This document shows, in pieces, positions 32,001-41,817 of a stretch of DNA of 64,000 bases (within the stretch, counting starts at the first letter, position 1; every line of letters starts with the position of its first letter). Below the pieces are notes generated by a model. That model had not been told where the DNA came from. It did not search any database and saw only the letters and a list, made by a program, of their open reading frames with translations. A program made the translations under genes and the position numbers. This stretch comes from Streptomyces sp. NBC_01549 (GTDB lineage: Bacteria; Actinomycetota; Actinomycetes; Streptomycetales; Streptomycetaceae). The DNA lies in NCBI RefSeq assembly GCF_026339955.1, contig NZ_JAPEPW010000001.1:6221001-6285000 (forward strand), read 5' to 3'.

Positions 32001-33866
32001 TCACATCGCCGAAGGGTCCTGCGGTCCCCGCCCCGACAACACCTCCCCGTACGCCTGCATGAGGTCCGGCAGCCGGAGTGTCGACAAGTCGTCGCGGGAG
32101 GGAGTGTTCGGGTAGCCGGAGAGACGGAGGTCCCGGTACGCGCAGCTCTTCTCGTACAGGGTGCGCAGGAACCGCCCGTTGCCGAGCTCGTCGATCCAGC
32201 CCTGATCGACCACATGCCCGGCGATCGAGCGCAGCTCGTCGAGCGCCTCCTCGTCCCAGATGTCACCGTTCTCGGCGGCGAGCACCTCACCGATGGAGGT
32301 GAGTTCCAGGGGGCGGTAGGAAGGGAAGTCGACTCGGGTGGTGAAGCGGGAGGAGAGGCCGGGGTTGGCGGCCAGCAGGCGGTCCATGCCCTCCGGGTAG
32401 CCGGCGAGGATGACGACGAGGTGATCGCGGTTGTCCTCGGCCCGCTTCAGCAGCACCTGCAGCGCCTCGTCCCCGTACGCGTCCCCCTTGCCGTAGCCCG
32501 AGTTCGACAGCGCGTACGCCTCGTCCACGAAGAGGACCCCGCCGATCGCCGAGTCGATCAGTTCGTTGGCCTTGACGGCGGTCTGGCCCAGGTATTCGCC
32601 GACCAGGTCCGCCCGCTGCGCCTCCACGAGGTGGTCACCGCCGAGCAGCCCGAGCGCGTAGAAGACCCGTCCGAGAATGCGAGCCACGGTGGTCTTGCCG
32701 GTGCCCGAGGGGCCGGAGAAGACGAAGTGGCGCTTCGGCGGCTGCACCGGCAGGCCCTGTCCGGCCCGCAGCCGCGCCATGTTCAGCTGCGCCGACAACG
32801 CCTTGACCTGACGCTTCACCGGCTCGAGCCCGACCATGCGCTCCAGTTCGGCGAGCGCCTCCTCGAGTAAGGCGGGGTCGGTCGGCCCGGCCGGCAGCGG
32901 CTGCACCGGCACCACGGCCTTCTCGCGCACCACGTCGGTCTCCGGCGGCAACGCGCCCGGCGGAAGGGGATCGGGCTCCGAGAGCTTCAGGTCGCGGCCC
33001 TCGCCGCCGAACAGGGGATCGATGCCGTCGGGGCCTTCCATGACGTCCTGCCCGACCCCGGCCAGCGTGATCGCCGCGAGGTCGGCGGCGGCATCGTCGT
33101 ACCCGTCGCCCTCGGAGATCGCGGCCAACCGGGCCGAGGTGTCCATGAAGGCGGGGTCGACGCGGTGCACCGCCCGGTAGAGGGGCAGCGCGGCCGCCGA
33201 CCGCCCGGTGCCCTCGTGGGCCCGCGCGAGCCAGTACCGCAGCTCCTTGCGCTGCGGCTGCTCACTGCGGCAGCGCATCAACGCGGAGAACAGGAGCGGC
33301 TCCGCCTGGCCGAACATCTCCAGGCGGACCCGGGCCATGCCGCCGAAGAGGCCGGCCTCTATGCCCAGCATGGGGTCGTCGATCAGCGGATCCGTGTGCC
33401 GGACCAGCTGCTCCCAGTCCTTGACCAGATAGGCCCGGCAGGCGTGCAGAAACCGCACCTGATGATCGGCGTCGACCGGCGGCAGTCCCGCGAGCGCCCG
33501 GTCCAGCTCGGGCACATGGCGGCCGTCCAGCCAGTGCGAGGCGTGCGCGAGCAGCAGATCGCGCGGGCTCTCCAGTACCGGCTGCACCCACCAGCCCAGC
33601 CAGTACCAGGAGTTGAGCGTGCGCCGGTGCCGCGAGCGCTGCTCACCGAAGCGGTCCCGGTGCCGGAACATCCGCAGCAGCGCGGTCGTCGTGTCCACCC
33701 GCAGCGCGTGCAGTCCGAGCCAGCCGTCCGCCATGCCCGGGTCCATCCGGACCGCGGTGCGGAACTCCTCCTCCGCCTGCGGATAGGCGCCCATCGTGTA
33801 GGCGTCCACACCTCGCATCCAGGCGAGGTCGGCCGGGGCCTCCCGGCCCTGCATGCCGAAGTCCAT
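32001..33866 (-). CDS. AAA+ ATPase with TPR N-terminal half (EccA/CbbX-like)
   Basis: A 621-residue protein. The first 300 residues are helical repeats of TPR type (DLAWMRGVDAYTMGAYPQAE, AEEEFRTAVRMDPGMADGWL). Residues about 340-621 are an AAA+ module: Walker A FSGPSGTGKTTVARILG (about 379-395), Walker B GGVLFVDEAYAL (about 440), sensor 1 LVVILAGYPEGMDRLLAANP and arginine finger GLSSRFTTRVDF. This layout is that of EccA, the ATPase of type VII secretion, and of CbbX/SpoVK relatives. No other secretion gene is nearby, so it may be a free-standing chaperone. ATG at 33866 is preceded by GGGGGAC; a much longer in-frame extension upstream is non-coding. Confidence 0.88.
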   Translation of the reverse strand: MDFGMQGREAPADLAWMRGVDAYTMGAYPQAEEEFRTAVRMDPGMADGWLGLHALRVDTTTALLRMFRHRDRFGEQRSRHRRTLNSWYWLGWWVQPVLESPRDLLLAHASHWLDGRHVPELDRALAGLPPVDADHQVRFLHACRAYLVKDWEQLVRHTDPLIDDPMLGIEAGLFGGMARVRLEMFGQAEPLLFSALMRCRSEQPQRKELRYWLARAHEGTGRSAAALPLYRAVHRVDPAFMDTSARLAAISEGDGYDDAAADLAAITLAGVGQDVMEGPDGIDPLFGGEGRDLKLSEPDPLPPGALPPETDVVREKAVVPVQPLPAGPTDPALLEEALAELERMVGLEPVKRQVKALSAQLNMARLRAGQGLPVQPPKRHFVFSGPSGTGKTTVARILGRVFYALGLLGGDHLVEAQRADLVGEYLGQTAVKANELIDSAIGGVLFVDEAYALSNSGYGKGDAYGDEALQVLLKRAEDNRDHLVVILAGYPEGMDRLLAANPGLSSRFTTRVDFPSYRPLELTSIGEVLAAENGDIWDEEALDELRSIAGHVVDQGWIDELGNGRFLRTLYEKSCAYRDLRLSGYPNTPSRDDLSTLRLPDLMQAYGEVLSGRGPQDPSAM

Positions 33867-34302
33867 CACGTCCCCCACAAACCGTGCCCCCGATGGTTCT
33901 CCGAACGGGCCGGTGCCCGTCGGCAGCTTTGGTCGAACCCCTGTGCCGCGGACGGGAGTTGCATCGGTGCGCAAGGCAGCCGTCCGAAGGTCGCACCGAG
34001 AGGCATCGTACCTGCGGTTCATGGGCCTGCCGAAGGGTGCCGCACACCCCGTTCCACGAGGATGGGAGCAGACGGGGCGCACTCGACTCGGTGACCGAGG
34101 GTGAGCGAATCGCGGCGCGGAGCGCCCGAAATGAAAGGATGTGGGCAGAACGAAGCCCCCGATCACGGGGGAACAACCGGGGGCTTCGCGACTGCGGGCG
34201 GCTTCAAAAGGCCGCACATTCAGAACGTAAGTCCTGTACGGCCCCCGGGTCAAGCCGAGTTGAGGCACTGAGGGAACTTCCCCGGCGGGGGTCTTCACAA
34301 GT
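33867..34302. other. 436-bp gap with hairpins upstream of the AAA+ gene
   Basis: No gene is supported. CGAAGCCCCC (34151-34160) pairs with GGGGGCTTCG (34179-34188), with an additional inner GC-rich stem; it probably ends the uridine-kinase-like transcript coming from the right. A smaller stem (GCGGC/GCCGC) lies just beyond. The rest is the leader of the AAA+ gene. Confidence 0.55.
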
Positions 34303-34962
34303 TCAGCACATTGCGGATGATCCGTCACCGTGAGTGAGTGGCTGGTCTGGTCCAGCGGTCTCAGTGGGTCCCGAAAACACCTCGTATCCCTCAGGACACT
34401 GCCGCACCAGAAGATCGGCAAAGGGCCTTGAGGGATCCTCGACGAAATGCCGACGCTCGGCGGCGACCCATCCGGCCCAGAACGCGCTCTGCTCCTCGCC
34501 GTCCCGCCGCCGCCCACGTGTCCAGGCCTCGTCGTACGCCAGTTCCATCCACAGCAGCCGCGCGAGATACGGGCGCAGCGCCCGGCGGCCGGCGCCGACC
34601 CCCTCCAGCAGGATCACGGGCGCGGGCGGCAGTTCGCGGACCGGACCGAAGGTGCGGGCGGTCCAGTCGTAGGGGGCGTAGCGCGCCGTTTCGCTCCTGC
34701 TCAGCGGTTCGACCACCTGGCGCAGCAGCCGTTCGGTCCAGGCGAACAGCTGCTCGTGTGTCGCGATGTCGTCGAGGTGCAGGACGGGCGCGTCGCCCAG
34801 TGCCGCGGCCAGCCGCCCGGCGAACGTGGTCTTCCCCGAGCCGGCGTGCCCGTCGACGCCGATCAGACGGACAGGTCCGCAGGACGGCGGCAGCGCACGC
34901 AGGCGCGCGGCGAGGTCGTGAATGTCGGTTCCCGAGGTGCGGTGAGCTGCGGGCACATCCAC
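34303..34962 (-). CDS. Uridine kinase-like P-loop protein
   Basis: A protein of about 219 residues with a P-loop kinase fold: Walker A IGVDGHAGSGKTTFAGRL (about 28-45), a short helical cap, YAPYDWTARTFGPVRELPPA and ILLEGVGAGRRALRPYLARL, then an LID-like ARG-rich helix (EAWTRGRRRDGEEQ). This pattern is seen in uridine kinase and related (d)NMP or small-molecule kinases; substrate unproven. The start is uncertain: GTG at 34962 or 34956, neither with a strong ribosome site. A TAGAGT box upstream suggests a nearly leaderless mRNA. Confidence 0.75.
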   Translation of the reverse strand: MDVPAAHRTSGTDIHDLAARLRALPPSCGPVRLIGVDGHAGSGKTTFAGRLAAALGDAPVLHLDDIATHEQLFAWTERLLRQVVEPLSRSETARYAPYDWTARTFGPVRELPPAPVILLEGVGAGRRALRPYLARLLWMELAYDEAWTRGRRRDGEEQSAFWAGWVAAERRHFVEDPSRPFADLLVRQCPEGYEVFSGPTETAGPDQPLTHGDGSSAMC

Positions 34963-35165
34963 CCTGCGGGCACACGCACCCCTGTACGGGGAACACTCTA
35001 GTGGCGGTCGGCGCGGCCCCGCCGAAACCGAGGCGCCGCAGGTCATGCCAGTGGTCCCGACCAATATTGATGGGCGCGGCACAGGCCGAGGTGCTGGCAG
35101 GAGCCGCCGTCCACCGTCCATAGTGGGGAACCGCCGCTTCCGGACCAACTGGGGGTCTCCCACCC

Positions 35166-36524
35166 ATGACCAGAGCTTCAGAACCGTCCCGCAGAGCCCT
35201 CCTGGCCGTGGCGTTCGCCGCGGCGGCGACCGGTACCGCGGGTACCGCGGTCGCGGCCACCCCGGCCAGGGCGGCGCACGGGCACGTGGGTTCGGCCCCC
35301 GTGGACAACCGGGCCTGGGTCTCGGACGCCGACTGGCGGACCGGCACCGGGAAGGGCACGCAGGTCCTCGCGGCCGCCCGTCCCGGCCTGGTGATCGCGA
35401 CCCCGGCGGGCACCGCGCACTACACGGACCCGCACACCGGAAAGACCGCGACCTGGGAGTACGCGACCTGGACCTCTCCGGTCCACCGGCTCGCCGTCCC
35501 CGCCACCGAGGCCATCGCCTCCTGGAACGCGCACACCCCGGCGGGCACCTGGCTCCAGGTCGAGCTCACGGGCACGTACTCCGACGGCACCGCCACCCCC
35601 TGGTACGTGATGGGCCGCTGGGCGGCCGGTGACCAGGACATCAAGCGGACCTCCGTGGACGGCCAGAAGGACGGCAAGAGCAGTATCTGGACGGACACCT
35701 TCTCGATCGACGACGCGGCCTCGGGCCTGCGCCTCGCCTCGTACCGGCTCCGTCTGACCCTGTACCGCAGCCCGGGCTCCGGGCTGACGCCCACCGTATG
35801 GCGGCTCGGCGCGATGGGCTCCGACATCCCCGACCGCTTCACCGTCCCGGCCTCCACCCCCCGGCTCGCGAAGGAGCTGACGGTCCCGCGCTACTCCCAG
35901 GAGATCCACGCGGGCCAGTACCCCGAGTACGACAACGGCGGCGAGGCCTGGTGCAGCCCCACCTCCTCGCAGATGATCATCGAGCACTGGGGGCGCAAAC
36001 CCACCGCGCAGCAACTCGCCTGGGTCAACCCGGCCTTCACCGACCCGCAGGTCTGCCACGCGGCCCGCTTCACCTACGACTACCAGTACGGCGGCTGCGG
36101 CAACTGGCCCTTCAACGCGGCGTACGCGGCGACGTACAAGGACCTCCAGGGCGTGGTGACCAGGCTCGGTTCGCTCACCGACCTGGAGACACTGATCGCC
36201 GCCGACATCCCGGCCATAACGTCCCAGTCGTTCCTGAAGTCCGAGCTGACGGGGGCGGGTTACGGGACATCGGGCCACCTCATGACCGTCATCGGATTCA
36301 CCGCGGCCGGCGATGTGATCGCCAATGACCCCGCCTCGCCGGGCGACGACGCCGTGCGCCGGGTCTACAAGCGGCGCGAGTGGGAGAACATCTGGCTCCG
36401 TACCAAGAGATACAACGCCTCCGGGAGCGTTGTCTCCGGTACGGGCGGGGTCTGCTATCTGTACTTCCCGGCGAGTCCTTCGGCGCGGCAGCGCGAGGCG
36501 CTCGAGGCGGTCGGGGTCCGCTGA
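35166..36524 (+). CDS. Secreted C39-like cysteine peptidase
   Basis: A 452-residue protein with a Tat-type signal (SRRALLAVAFAAAATGTAG, cleavage near ARAAHG). An N-terminal beta-rich region (about 45-225) precedes a papain-fold peptidase_C39_2-like domain (about 240-430). The catalytic set appears as C in GGEAWCSPTSSQMIIEHWG, H in GTSGHLMTVIGF and Asn/Asp in DVIANDPASPGDDAVRRVY. Relatives are secreted Streptomyces peptidases of unknown target, perhaps acting on peptidoglycan peptides or secreted proteins. ATG start just after a GGGGG run; monocistronic. Confidence 0.87.
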   Translation: MTRASEPSRRALLAVAFAAAATGTAGTAVAATPARAAHGHVGSAPVDNRAWVSDADWRTGTGKGTQVLAAARPGLVIATPAGTAHYTDPHTGKTATWEYATWTSPVHRLAVPATEAIASWNAHTPAGTWLQVELTGTYSDGTATPWYVMGRWAAGDQDIKRTSVDGQKDGKSSIWTDTFSIDDAASGLRLASYRLRLTLYRSPGSGLTPTVWRLGAMGSDIPDRFTVPASTPRLAKELTVPRYSQEIHAGQYPEYDNGGEAWCSPTSSQMIIEHWGRKPTAQQLAWVNPAFTDPQVCHAARFTYDYQYGGCGNWPFNAAYAATYKDLQGVVTRLGSLTDLETLIAADIPAITSQSFLKSELTGAGYGTSGHLMTVIGFTAAGDVIANDPASPGDDAVRRVYKRREWENIWLRTKRYNASGSVVSGTGGVCYLYFPASPSARQREALEAVGVR

Positions 36525-37255
36525 GTGAGGGGGGCGACCCCCGGCGTGCCGCCCCCTGGTCCCTCGGTCATGGTCCCTCAGCCCTGCACCGGGTCCTGGG
36601 TGCCGGCGATCTTTCCGCGGTACTCGGCGGATCGGGTCGCCGAGACCCGGCGCACCCGGGAAGGGCGCGGCGCTGTCCTGTGAGGAGACCCACACCGTTC
36701 CTCTGGACTGAGCAGGAGTGAGTCTGCTCAGCCGCACGCCCCGAACGGTCTTGGGCGTACTGGTCCCCGGCGTACTCGACCCCGGGGCGGCGACACGCAT
36801 CCTGTGCGTGGTCCGGGCCCGGGAGGTCGGTTCCCTTCGCGACCTGGCCACATGGGTACGGCCAGAGGCGACGGGGGAGGCTCTGAACCATCACTCCGGT
36901 GGAGCAGGGGCCCCGCACGCTGGCGCCGTACCCGGCGTCCCAGATCACACGATCACGTTAACCCGGACGGCCCAGGACGCCGCAAGCCCGGAAGTCGACC
37001 ATCACACGATCGAGCTAAACCGCCCTCATGCACGCTCCCCGGCGAACAGCCGACAACCCCAGGTGCATCGTTGCCGAAAAGCGAGGTATTCGAAGGTGGT
37101 CGAAGTGTCCGGTGTGTCCCGTCGAGGTGTGCGAGGTGCCCGGGGTGACCAAGGTCTCTACCGCCGAAACCCGTTCCGGTGGCAAGGTGGTGGGGTCGGT
37201 GGGGAGCCGGCGTGAGGCGGGGGATGCCACCGCACCACTACGTCAGTGAGAAACC
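36525..37255. other. 731-bp gap: terminator, direct repeats, leader of small membrane protein
   Basis: No conventional gene is supported; the ORFs in it lack codon bias, ribosome sites and family motifs. Visible structures are a hairpin at once after the peptidase stop (GGGGGCG 36530-36536 with CGCCCCC 36550-36556) and two identical ATCACACGATC repeats (annotated separately). The last part must hold the promoter of the 48-residue membrane protein. Confidence 0.55.
36944..37011. repeat. Two direct repeats ATCACACGATC, 57 bp apart
   Basis: ATCACACGATC occurs at 36944-36954 and 37001-37011, followed by similar A-rich tails (ACGTTAACC and GAGCTAAACC). The period of 57 bases is about five and a half helical turns. 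They could be sites for an unknown regulator acting on the downstream small gene. Confidence 0.55.
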
Positions 37256-37402
37256 ATGACCGCGAGCTCCGCCACCGCAACCCGTCTCCGCGCCCGCACC
37301 GGCGGTCCGAAGGACGACGGTCCCAAGATCCTCGAACACGTCGCAGGCTGGACCTTCGTCGTGGTCCTCGCGATGCTCGTCACTCAGCTCGGCCTGCTGT
37401 GA
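37256..37402 (+). CDS. Small single-pass membrane protein (48 residues)
   Basis: ATG at 37256 opens a 48-residue frame ending TGA at 37402. A basic N-terminus (TRLRARTGGPKDDGPKILEH) is followed by one clear membrane helix (VAGWTFVVVLAMLVTQLGLL) that ends the protein. Codon use is typical for the genome. The ribosome site is weak (GTGAG). Such short tail-anchored proteins are common in Streptomyces and often unannotated. Function unknown; its neighbours, a secreted peptidase and a TetR regulator, give no firm clue. Confidence 0.65.
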   Translation: MTASSATATRLRARTGGPKDDGPKILEHVAGWTFVVVLAMLVTQLGLL

Positions 37403-37509
37403 ACTGAACCGGCGGGCGTGCGGGTGAACCGATTTCGGAGTAGACAGTTCTCCCCAAGACCGCGCCCAGTCGATCAGAGTCGAACGAGTGCTTGGTACCG
37501 GTCTGCCAT

Positions 37510-37532
37510 ACTGCCAACGTCCCGCTGGCAGT
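37510..37532. promoter_or_regulatory. Inverted repeat upstream of TetR gene, possible auto-operator
   Basis: ACTGCCA (37510-37516) and TGGCAGT (37526-37532) are exact reverse complements with a 9-base spacer, 19 bases before the TTG start of the TetR gene. The 23-bp size fits TetR operators. Confidence 0.5.
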
Positions 37533-37550
37533 CGGAGACTAGGGCCGGAA

Positions 37551-38210
37551 TTGAATCATAGTCAACAGCGCGCCGCCGACCGCCCCCGGGCGCGCGGCAC
37601 CGATCGCTCACTGGCGCGCCGCGCCGAACTCATCGCCATCGGGCGGAAGTTGTTCGCCGACACGTCCTACGACGCGCTGTCGATGGATGACATCGCCCGC
37701 CAGGCGCATGTCGCCAAAGGGCTGATCTACTACTACTTCAAGTCCAAGCGCGGCTATTACCTCGCCATCGTCGAGGACTCGGTCGCGGACCTGATCTCCC
37801 GGGCGGCGAGCGGCCTCGAACTGCCCCCGGCCGAGCGGGTGCACCGTGCCATCGACGGCTATCTGCGCTACGCCGAGCACAACCAGGCCGCGTACCGCAC
37901 GATCATCACCGGCGGGGTCGGCTTCGACACCGAGGTGCAGGCCATCCGCGAGGGCGTGCGCGAGGTCATCGTCGAGACCATCGCCGAAGGGGCGTACGGC
38001 AGGCGCAAGATCGCTCCGCTGCCCCGGATGGCGCTGCTCGGCTGGCTCTACAGCGTCGAGGGCGCGACCCTCGACTGGATCGGCCACCCGGCCCTGCCGC
38101 GCGACACGGTGCGCGAGCTGCTGGTGAAGATGCTGGGCGGCGCGATGCGCGCGGTCGAGGAGCTCGACCCCTCCTACCGGGCTCCGCAGCCGGCCCGCCG
38201 CGAGACCTGA
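37551..38210 (+). CDS. TetR-family transcriptional regulator
   Basis: A 219-residue regulator from the TTG at 37551 (an ATG at 37488 is in frame but would include the operator-like repeat). The HTH is clear: RRAELIAIGRKLFADTSYDA, LSMDDIARQAHVAKGLIYYYF and KSKRGYYLAIVEDSV. The C-terminal helical domain (about 85-205) includes AEHNQAAYRTIITGGVGFD and MALLGWLYSVEGATLDWIG. The ligand is unknown. The inverted repeat upstream suggests self-regulation; the chitinase gene downstream is convergent and is not an obvious target. Confidence 0.88.
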   Translation: MNHSQQRAADRPRARGTDRSLARRAELIAIGRKLFADTSYDALSMDDIARQAHVAKGLIYYYFKSKRGYYLAIVEDSVADLISRAASGLELPPAERVHRAIDGYLRYAEHNQAAYRTIITGGVGFDTEVQAIREGVREVIVETIAEGAYGRRKIAPLPRMALLGWLYSVEGATLDWIGHPALPRDTVRELLVKMLGGAMRAVEELDPSYRAPQPARRET

Positions 38211-38261
38211 GCGAGGGGCGGGGGCGATCGGGCCCCCGCCCCGACTCACGTACGACACCGG

Positions 38262-39494
<1,233 letters not shown>

Positions 39495-39584
39495 CGGTTC
39501 TCCTCGTGGGGGAGGGGAGCGTGGGGGAGGCATGCTGGGACCTGCGCGTGCTGTTTCGCATGAACGCGGAGAGGCGTTGACGGA

Positions 39585-39625
39585 ACAGTAGGAGGACTAG
39601 ACCAGTGCGTCAATGGTTCGGACCA
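39585..39625 (-). promoter_or_regulatory. Chitinase promoter with two DasR-like (dre) sites
   Basis: On the minus strand -35 TTGACG (39608-39613) and -10 TACTGT (39585-39590) are 17 bases apart. TGGTCTAGTCC (39594-39604) lies in the spacer and TGGTCCGAACCA (39614-39625) covers the upstream edge; both resemble the DasR consensus TGGTCTAGACCA and the classic chitinase direct repeats. The repeat centres are about 20 bases apart. Confidence 0.85.
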
Positions 39626-39845
39626 ATTGGGCGGGGTGATCGGGGCGGTTCCCCTTTCTTTCGGTAAGCGGTCGTCGACTGGTGACTCGGTGCCTTTGAA
39701 CGGGCATACTCACAGCGCCAGAGCCGCTGACCAGGTCGTTCTCCACCCAGGAACGGCCGTATCGGCTGGGCCGTGAGACCCGGCGACGCAGCCCCACCCC
39801 CGGCGTGCGTGCGCCGACGCGCCCTACAGGGAGGAGAGCGTCGCC

Positions 39846-41072
39846 ATGCCCGACCGCGCCCCGCAGCAGGTGGACCGTCAACTGCCCACGGACGAGGCCC
39901 GGGATCTGATCTCGCTCGTCCGCGACATCGCACAGCGCGAGATCGCACCGAAAGCGGCCGAGGAGGAGGACGCCGGGCGCTTCCCGCGCGAGATCTTCGG
40001 ACTGCTCTCCGCATCCGGACTGCTCGCACTGCCGTACGACTCCGAGTACGGCGGCGGCGACCAGCCGTACGAGGTCTATCTCCAGGTCCTCGAAGAGCTC
40101 GCCATGGCCCGCCTCACCGTCGGCCTCGGTGTCAGCGTGCACTCCCTCTCCTGCCACGCCCTGGCGAACTACGGCACCAAGGAACAGCGGGCCGAGCACC
40201 TGCCCGCGATGCTCGGCGGCGGTCTCCTGGGCGCCTACTGCCTCTCCGAGCCGTCCTCCGGTTCGGACGCCGCCTCCCTGCGGACGAAGGCGGTCCGGGA
40301 AGGCGGCGGTGCCGCCCGCTCGGGCGAAGCCGGAAGTGGGGCAGGAACCGGAAGCGGGGGAGAGTGGGCGATCACGGGCACCAAGGCCTGGATCACGCAC
40401 GGCGGCATCGCCGACTTCTACACCGTGCTGGCCCGCAGCGGCGGCGAGGGCCCGCGCGGCATCACCGCGTTCCTGGTGCCCGGCGACGCCGAGGGACTGA
40501 GCGCCGCCCCGCCCGAGAAGAAGATGGGCATGAAGGGCTCGCCCACCGCGCAGGTCCACTTCGACGGCGTGCGCGTGCCCGACGGCCGACGCATCGGCGA
40601 CGAAGGGCAGGGCTTCGCGATCGCCCTCGCCGCGCTCGACTCCGGACGGCTCGGCATCGCGGCCTGCGCCATAGGCGTCGCCCAGGCGGCCCTCGACGAG
40701 GCTGTCGCGTACGCGACAGGGCGCGAGCAGTTCGGCCGGCCGATCTCCGACTACCAGGGCCTGCGTTTCATGCTCGCGGACATGGCGACGCAGATAGAGG
40801 CGGGCCGGGCGCTCTATCTGGCCGCGGCACGGCTGCGCGACGCGGGGCGGCCCTTCGCCAAGCAGGCCGCCATGGCGAAGCTCCTGTGCACGGACACGGC
40901 GATGAAGGTCACCACGGACGCCGTCCAGGTGCTCGGCGGATACGGCTGCACCGCGGACTTCCCGGTCGAGCGCTATATGCGCGAGGCCAAGGTGCTGCAG
41001 ATCGTCGAGGGCACCAATCAGATCCAGCGGATCGTCATCGCCCGTCACCTCGCGGGGCCGGAGTCACACTGA
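39846..41072 (+). CDS. Acyl-CoA dehydrogenase
   Basis: A 408-residue FAD enzyme of acyl-CoA beta-oxidation type. Motifs: LLGAYCLSEPSSGSDAASL (FAD/substrate region), ITGTKAWITHGGIADFYTVL, KKMGMKGSPTAQVHFDGVRV, QFGRPISDYQGLRFMLADMA and the catalytic glutamate region VLQIVEGTNQIQRIVIARHL. A Gly/Ser/Ala-rich insert of about 22 residues (about 152-174) interrupts the loop after DAASLRTKAV and is unusual. ATG at 39846 has AGGGAGGAG upstream. The chain-length preference is unknown. Confidence 0.92.
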   Translation: MPDRAPQQVDRQLPTDEARDLISLVRDIAQREIAPKAAEEEDAGRFPREIFGLLSASGLLALPYDSEYGGGDQPYEVYLQVLEELAMARLTVGLGVSVHSLSCHALANYGTKEQRAEHLPAMLGGGLLGAYCLSEPSSGSDAASLRTKAVREGGGAARSGEAGSGAGTGSGGEWAITGTKAWITHGGIADFYTVLARSGGEGPRGITAFLVPGDAEGLSAAPPEKKMGMKGSPTAQVHFDGVRVPDGRRIGDEGQGFAIALAALDSGRLGIAACAIGVAQAALDEAVAYATGREQFGRPISDYQGLRFMLADMATQIEAGRALYLAAARLRDAGRPFAKQAAMAKLLCTDTAMKVTTDAVQVLGGYGCTADFPVERYMREAKVLQIVEGTNQIQRIVIARHLAGPESH

Positions 41073-41295
41073 ACTGCCCGTAGCCGTACAGGACCGGTGG
41101 CGCGGTCAGCCGGATCCACTCCGGGTCGTGGCGCCCCGGCAGTGTGCGGCCGCGCTCGGCCCAGGTGCGGATCAGCGCGCGGTAGATGGGGGGATCCTGG
41201 GCCGGCGGCGCGGCGCTGGCGGGCCGCACGGATTCCGCCGGAGCGGGGACGAAGATCCGACGGCGTCGCTCGGTCGCCGCAAAGGTGGGGGTCAT
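41035..41295 (-). CDS. Small conserved-looking protein (86 residues), uncertain
   Basis: The frame gives 86 residues with a core that looks protein-like: PPIYRALIRTWAERGRTLPG and RHDPEWIRLTAPPVLYG. I think similar short proteins occur in Streptomyces, but the family is not known to me. It overlaps the 3' end of the acyl-CoA dehydrogenase gene by 38 bases on the opposite strand and has no good ribosome site. It may be real or decayed. Confidence 0.4.
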   Translation of the reverse strand: MTPTFAATERRRRIFVPAPAESVRPASAAPPAQDPPIYRALIRTWAERGRTLPGRHDPEWIRLTAPPVLYGYGQFSVTPAPRGDGR

Positions 41296-41499
41296 ACCGG
41301 GGAAACGCGCAGGCGAGCGGGCAGGTCACCCGCTCGCGAAATCGTGCGTGGGTTCGCTGCGGGCCCCTACGGGGGGTCGGTCCGGGGCGCCGCCGTCTGG
41401 CCCCGGGCCGCTATCTGACGTACCGTCAACTGGCGCCCCGGGGGCCGCACCCCTCCGGGGGACGTCAACCGCCGTACCCCCAGGGAGGCCTGCAGTGCC

Positions 41500-41804
41500 C
41501 GACGACCGCCCCGTTGGACCTGACGGTGAGCTTCGGCCAGCGCGGACTGCCCGACTTCCTGCGCCGCGACCGCGTCGAACGGCGCTACGCCGAACTCACC
41601 GGTCACACAGCCCAGGACATGGACTTCCACACGCTGTACGCGGCGCTGCGGCACGCGATCGTCATGCTGCGCGTCGCCTACCGCCAGGTGCACTTCGGCG
41701 AGGTCGGTGTACCACCGGACCCGGACACACTGATCCTGCACCATGACAGCCTGCGAGCCATGGTGCAGGGCAGCTACTGGGAGGGACCGGGCGCCGGTCG
41801 CTGA
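41500..41804 (+). pseudogene. Phosphotransferase-like C-terminal fragment
   Basis: The frame encodes about 100 residues: GLPDFLRRDRVERRYAELTG, DFHTLYAALRHAIVMLRVAY and PDPDTLILHHDSLRAMVQGS. This matches the last helices of APH/choline-kinase-like phosphotransferases that often travel with acyl-CoA dehydrogenase genes. The kinase core with its HGD and D-F/W-D motifs is absent upstream. A good ribosome site (AGGGAGG) with a GTG at 41494 starts a different frame, suggesting a frameshift or patchwork. Confidence 0.55.
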
Positions 41805-41817
41805 ACGCGAGGGCCGC

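Noticed and set aside
34151..34188. Hairpin considered as a tRNA or part of one
   Set aside because: No T-loop or anticodon-arm consensus; it fits a terminator better.
33867..34517. In-frame upstream extension of the AAA+ ATPase (838 residues in total)
   Set aside because: The added part has no protein-like pattern, overlaps the end of the upstream gene and contains hairpins; the ATG at 33866 has a plausible ribosome site.
36568..36948. 126-codon minus-strand frame in the gap after the C39 peptidase
   Set aside because: No recognisable motifs, poor codon bias and no ribosome site.
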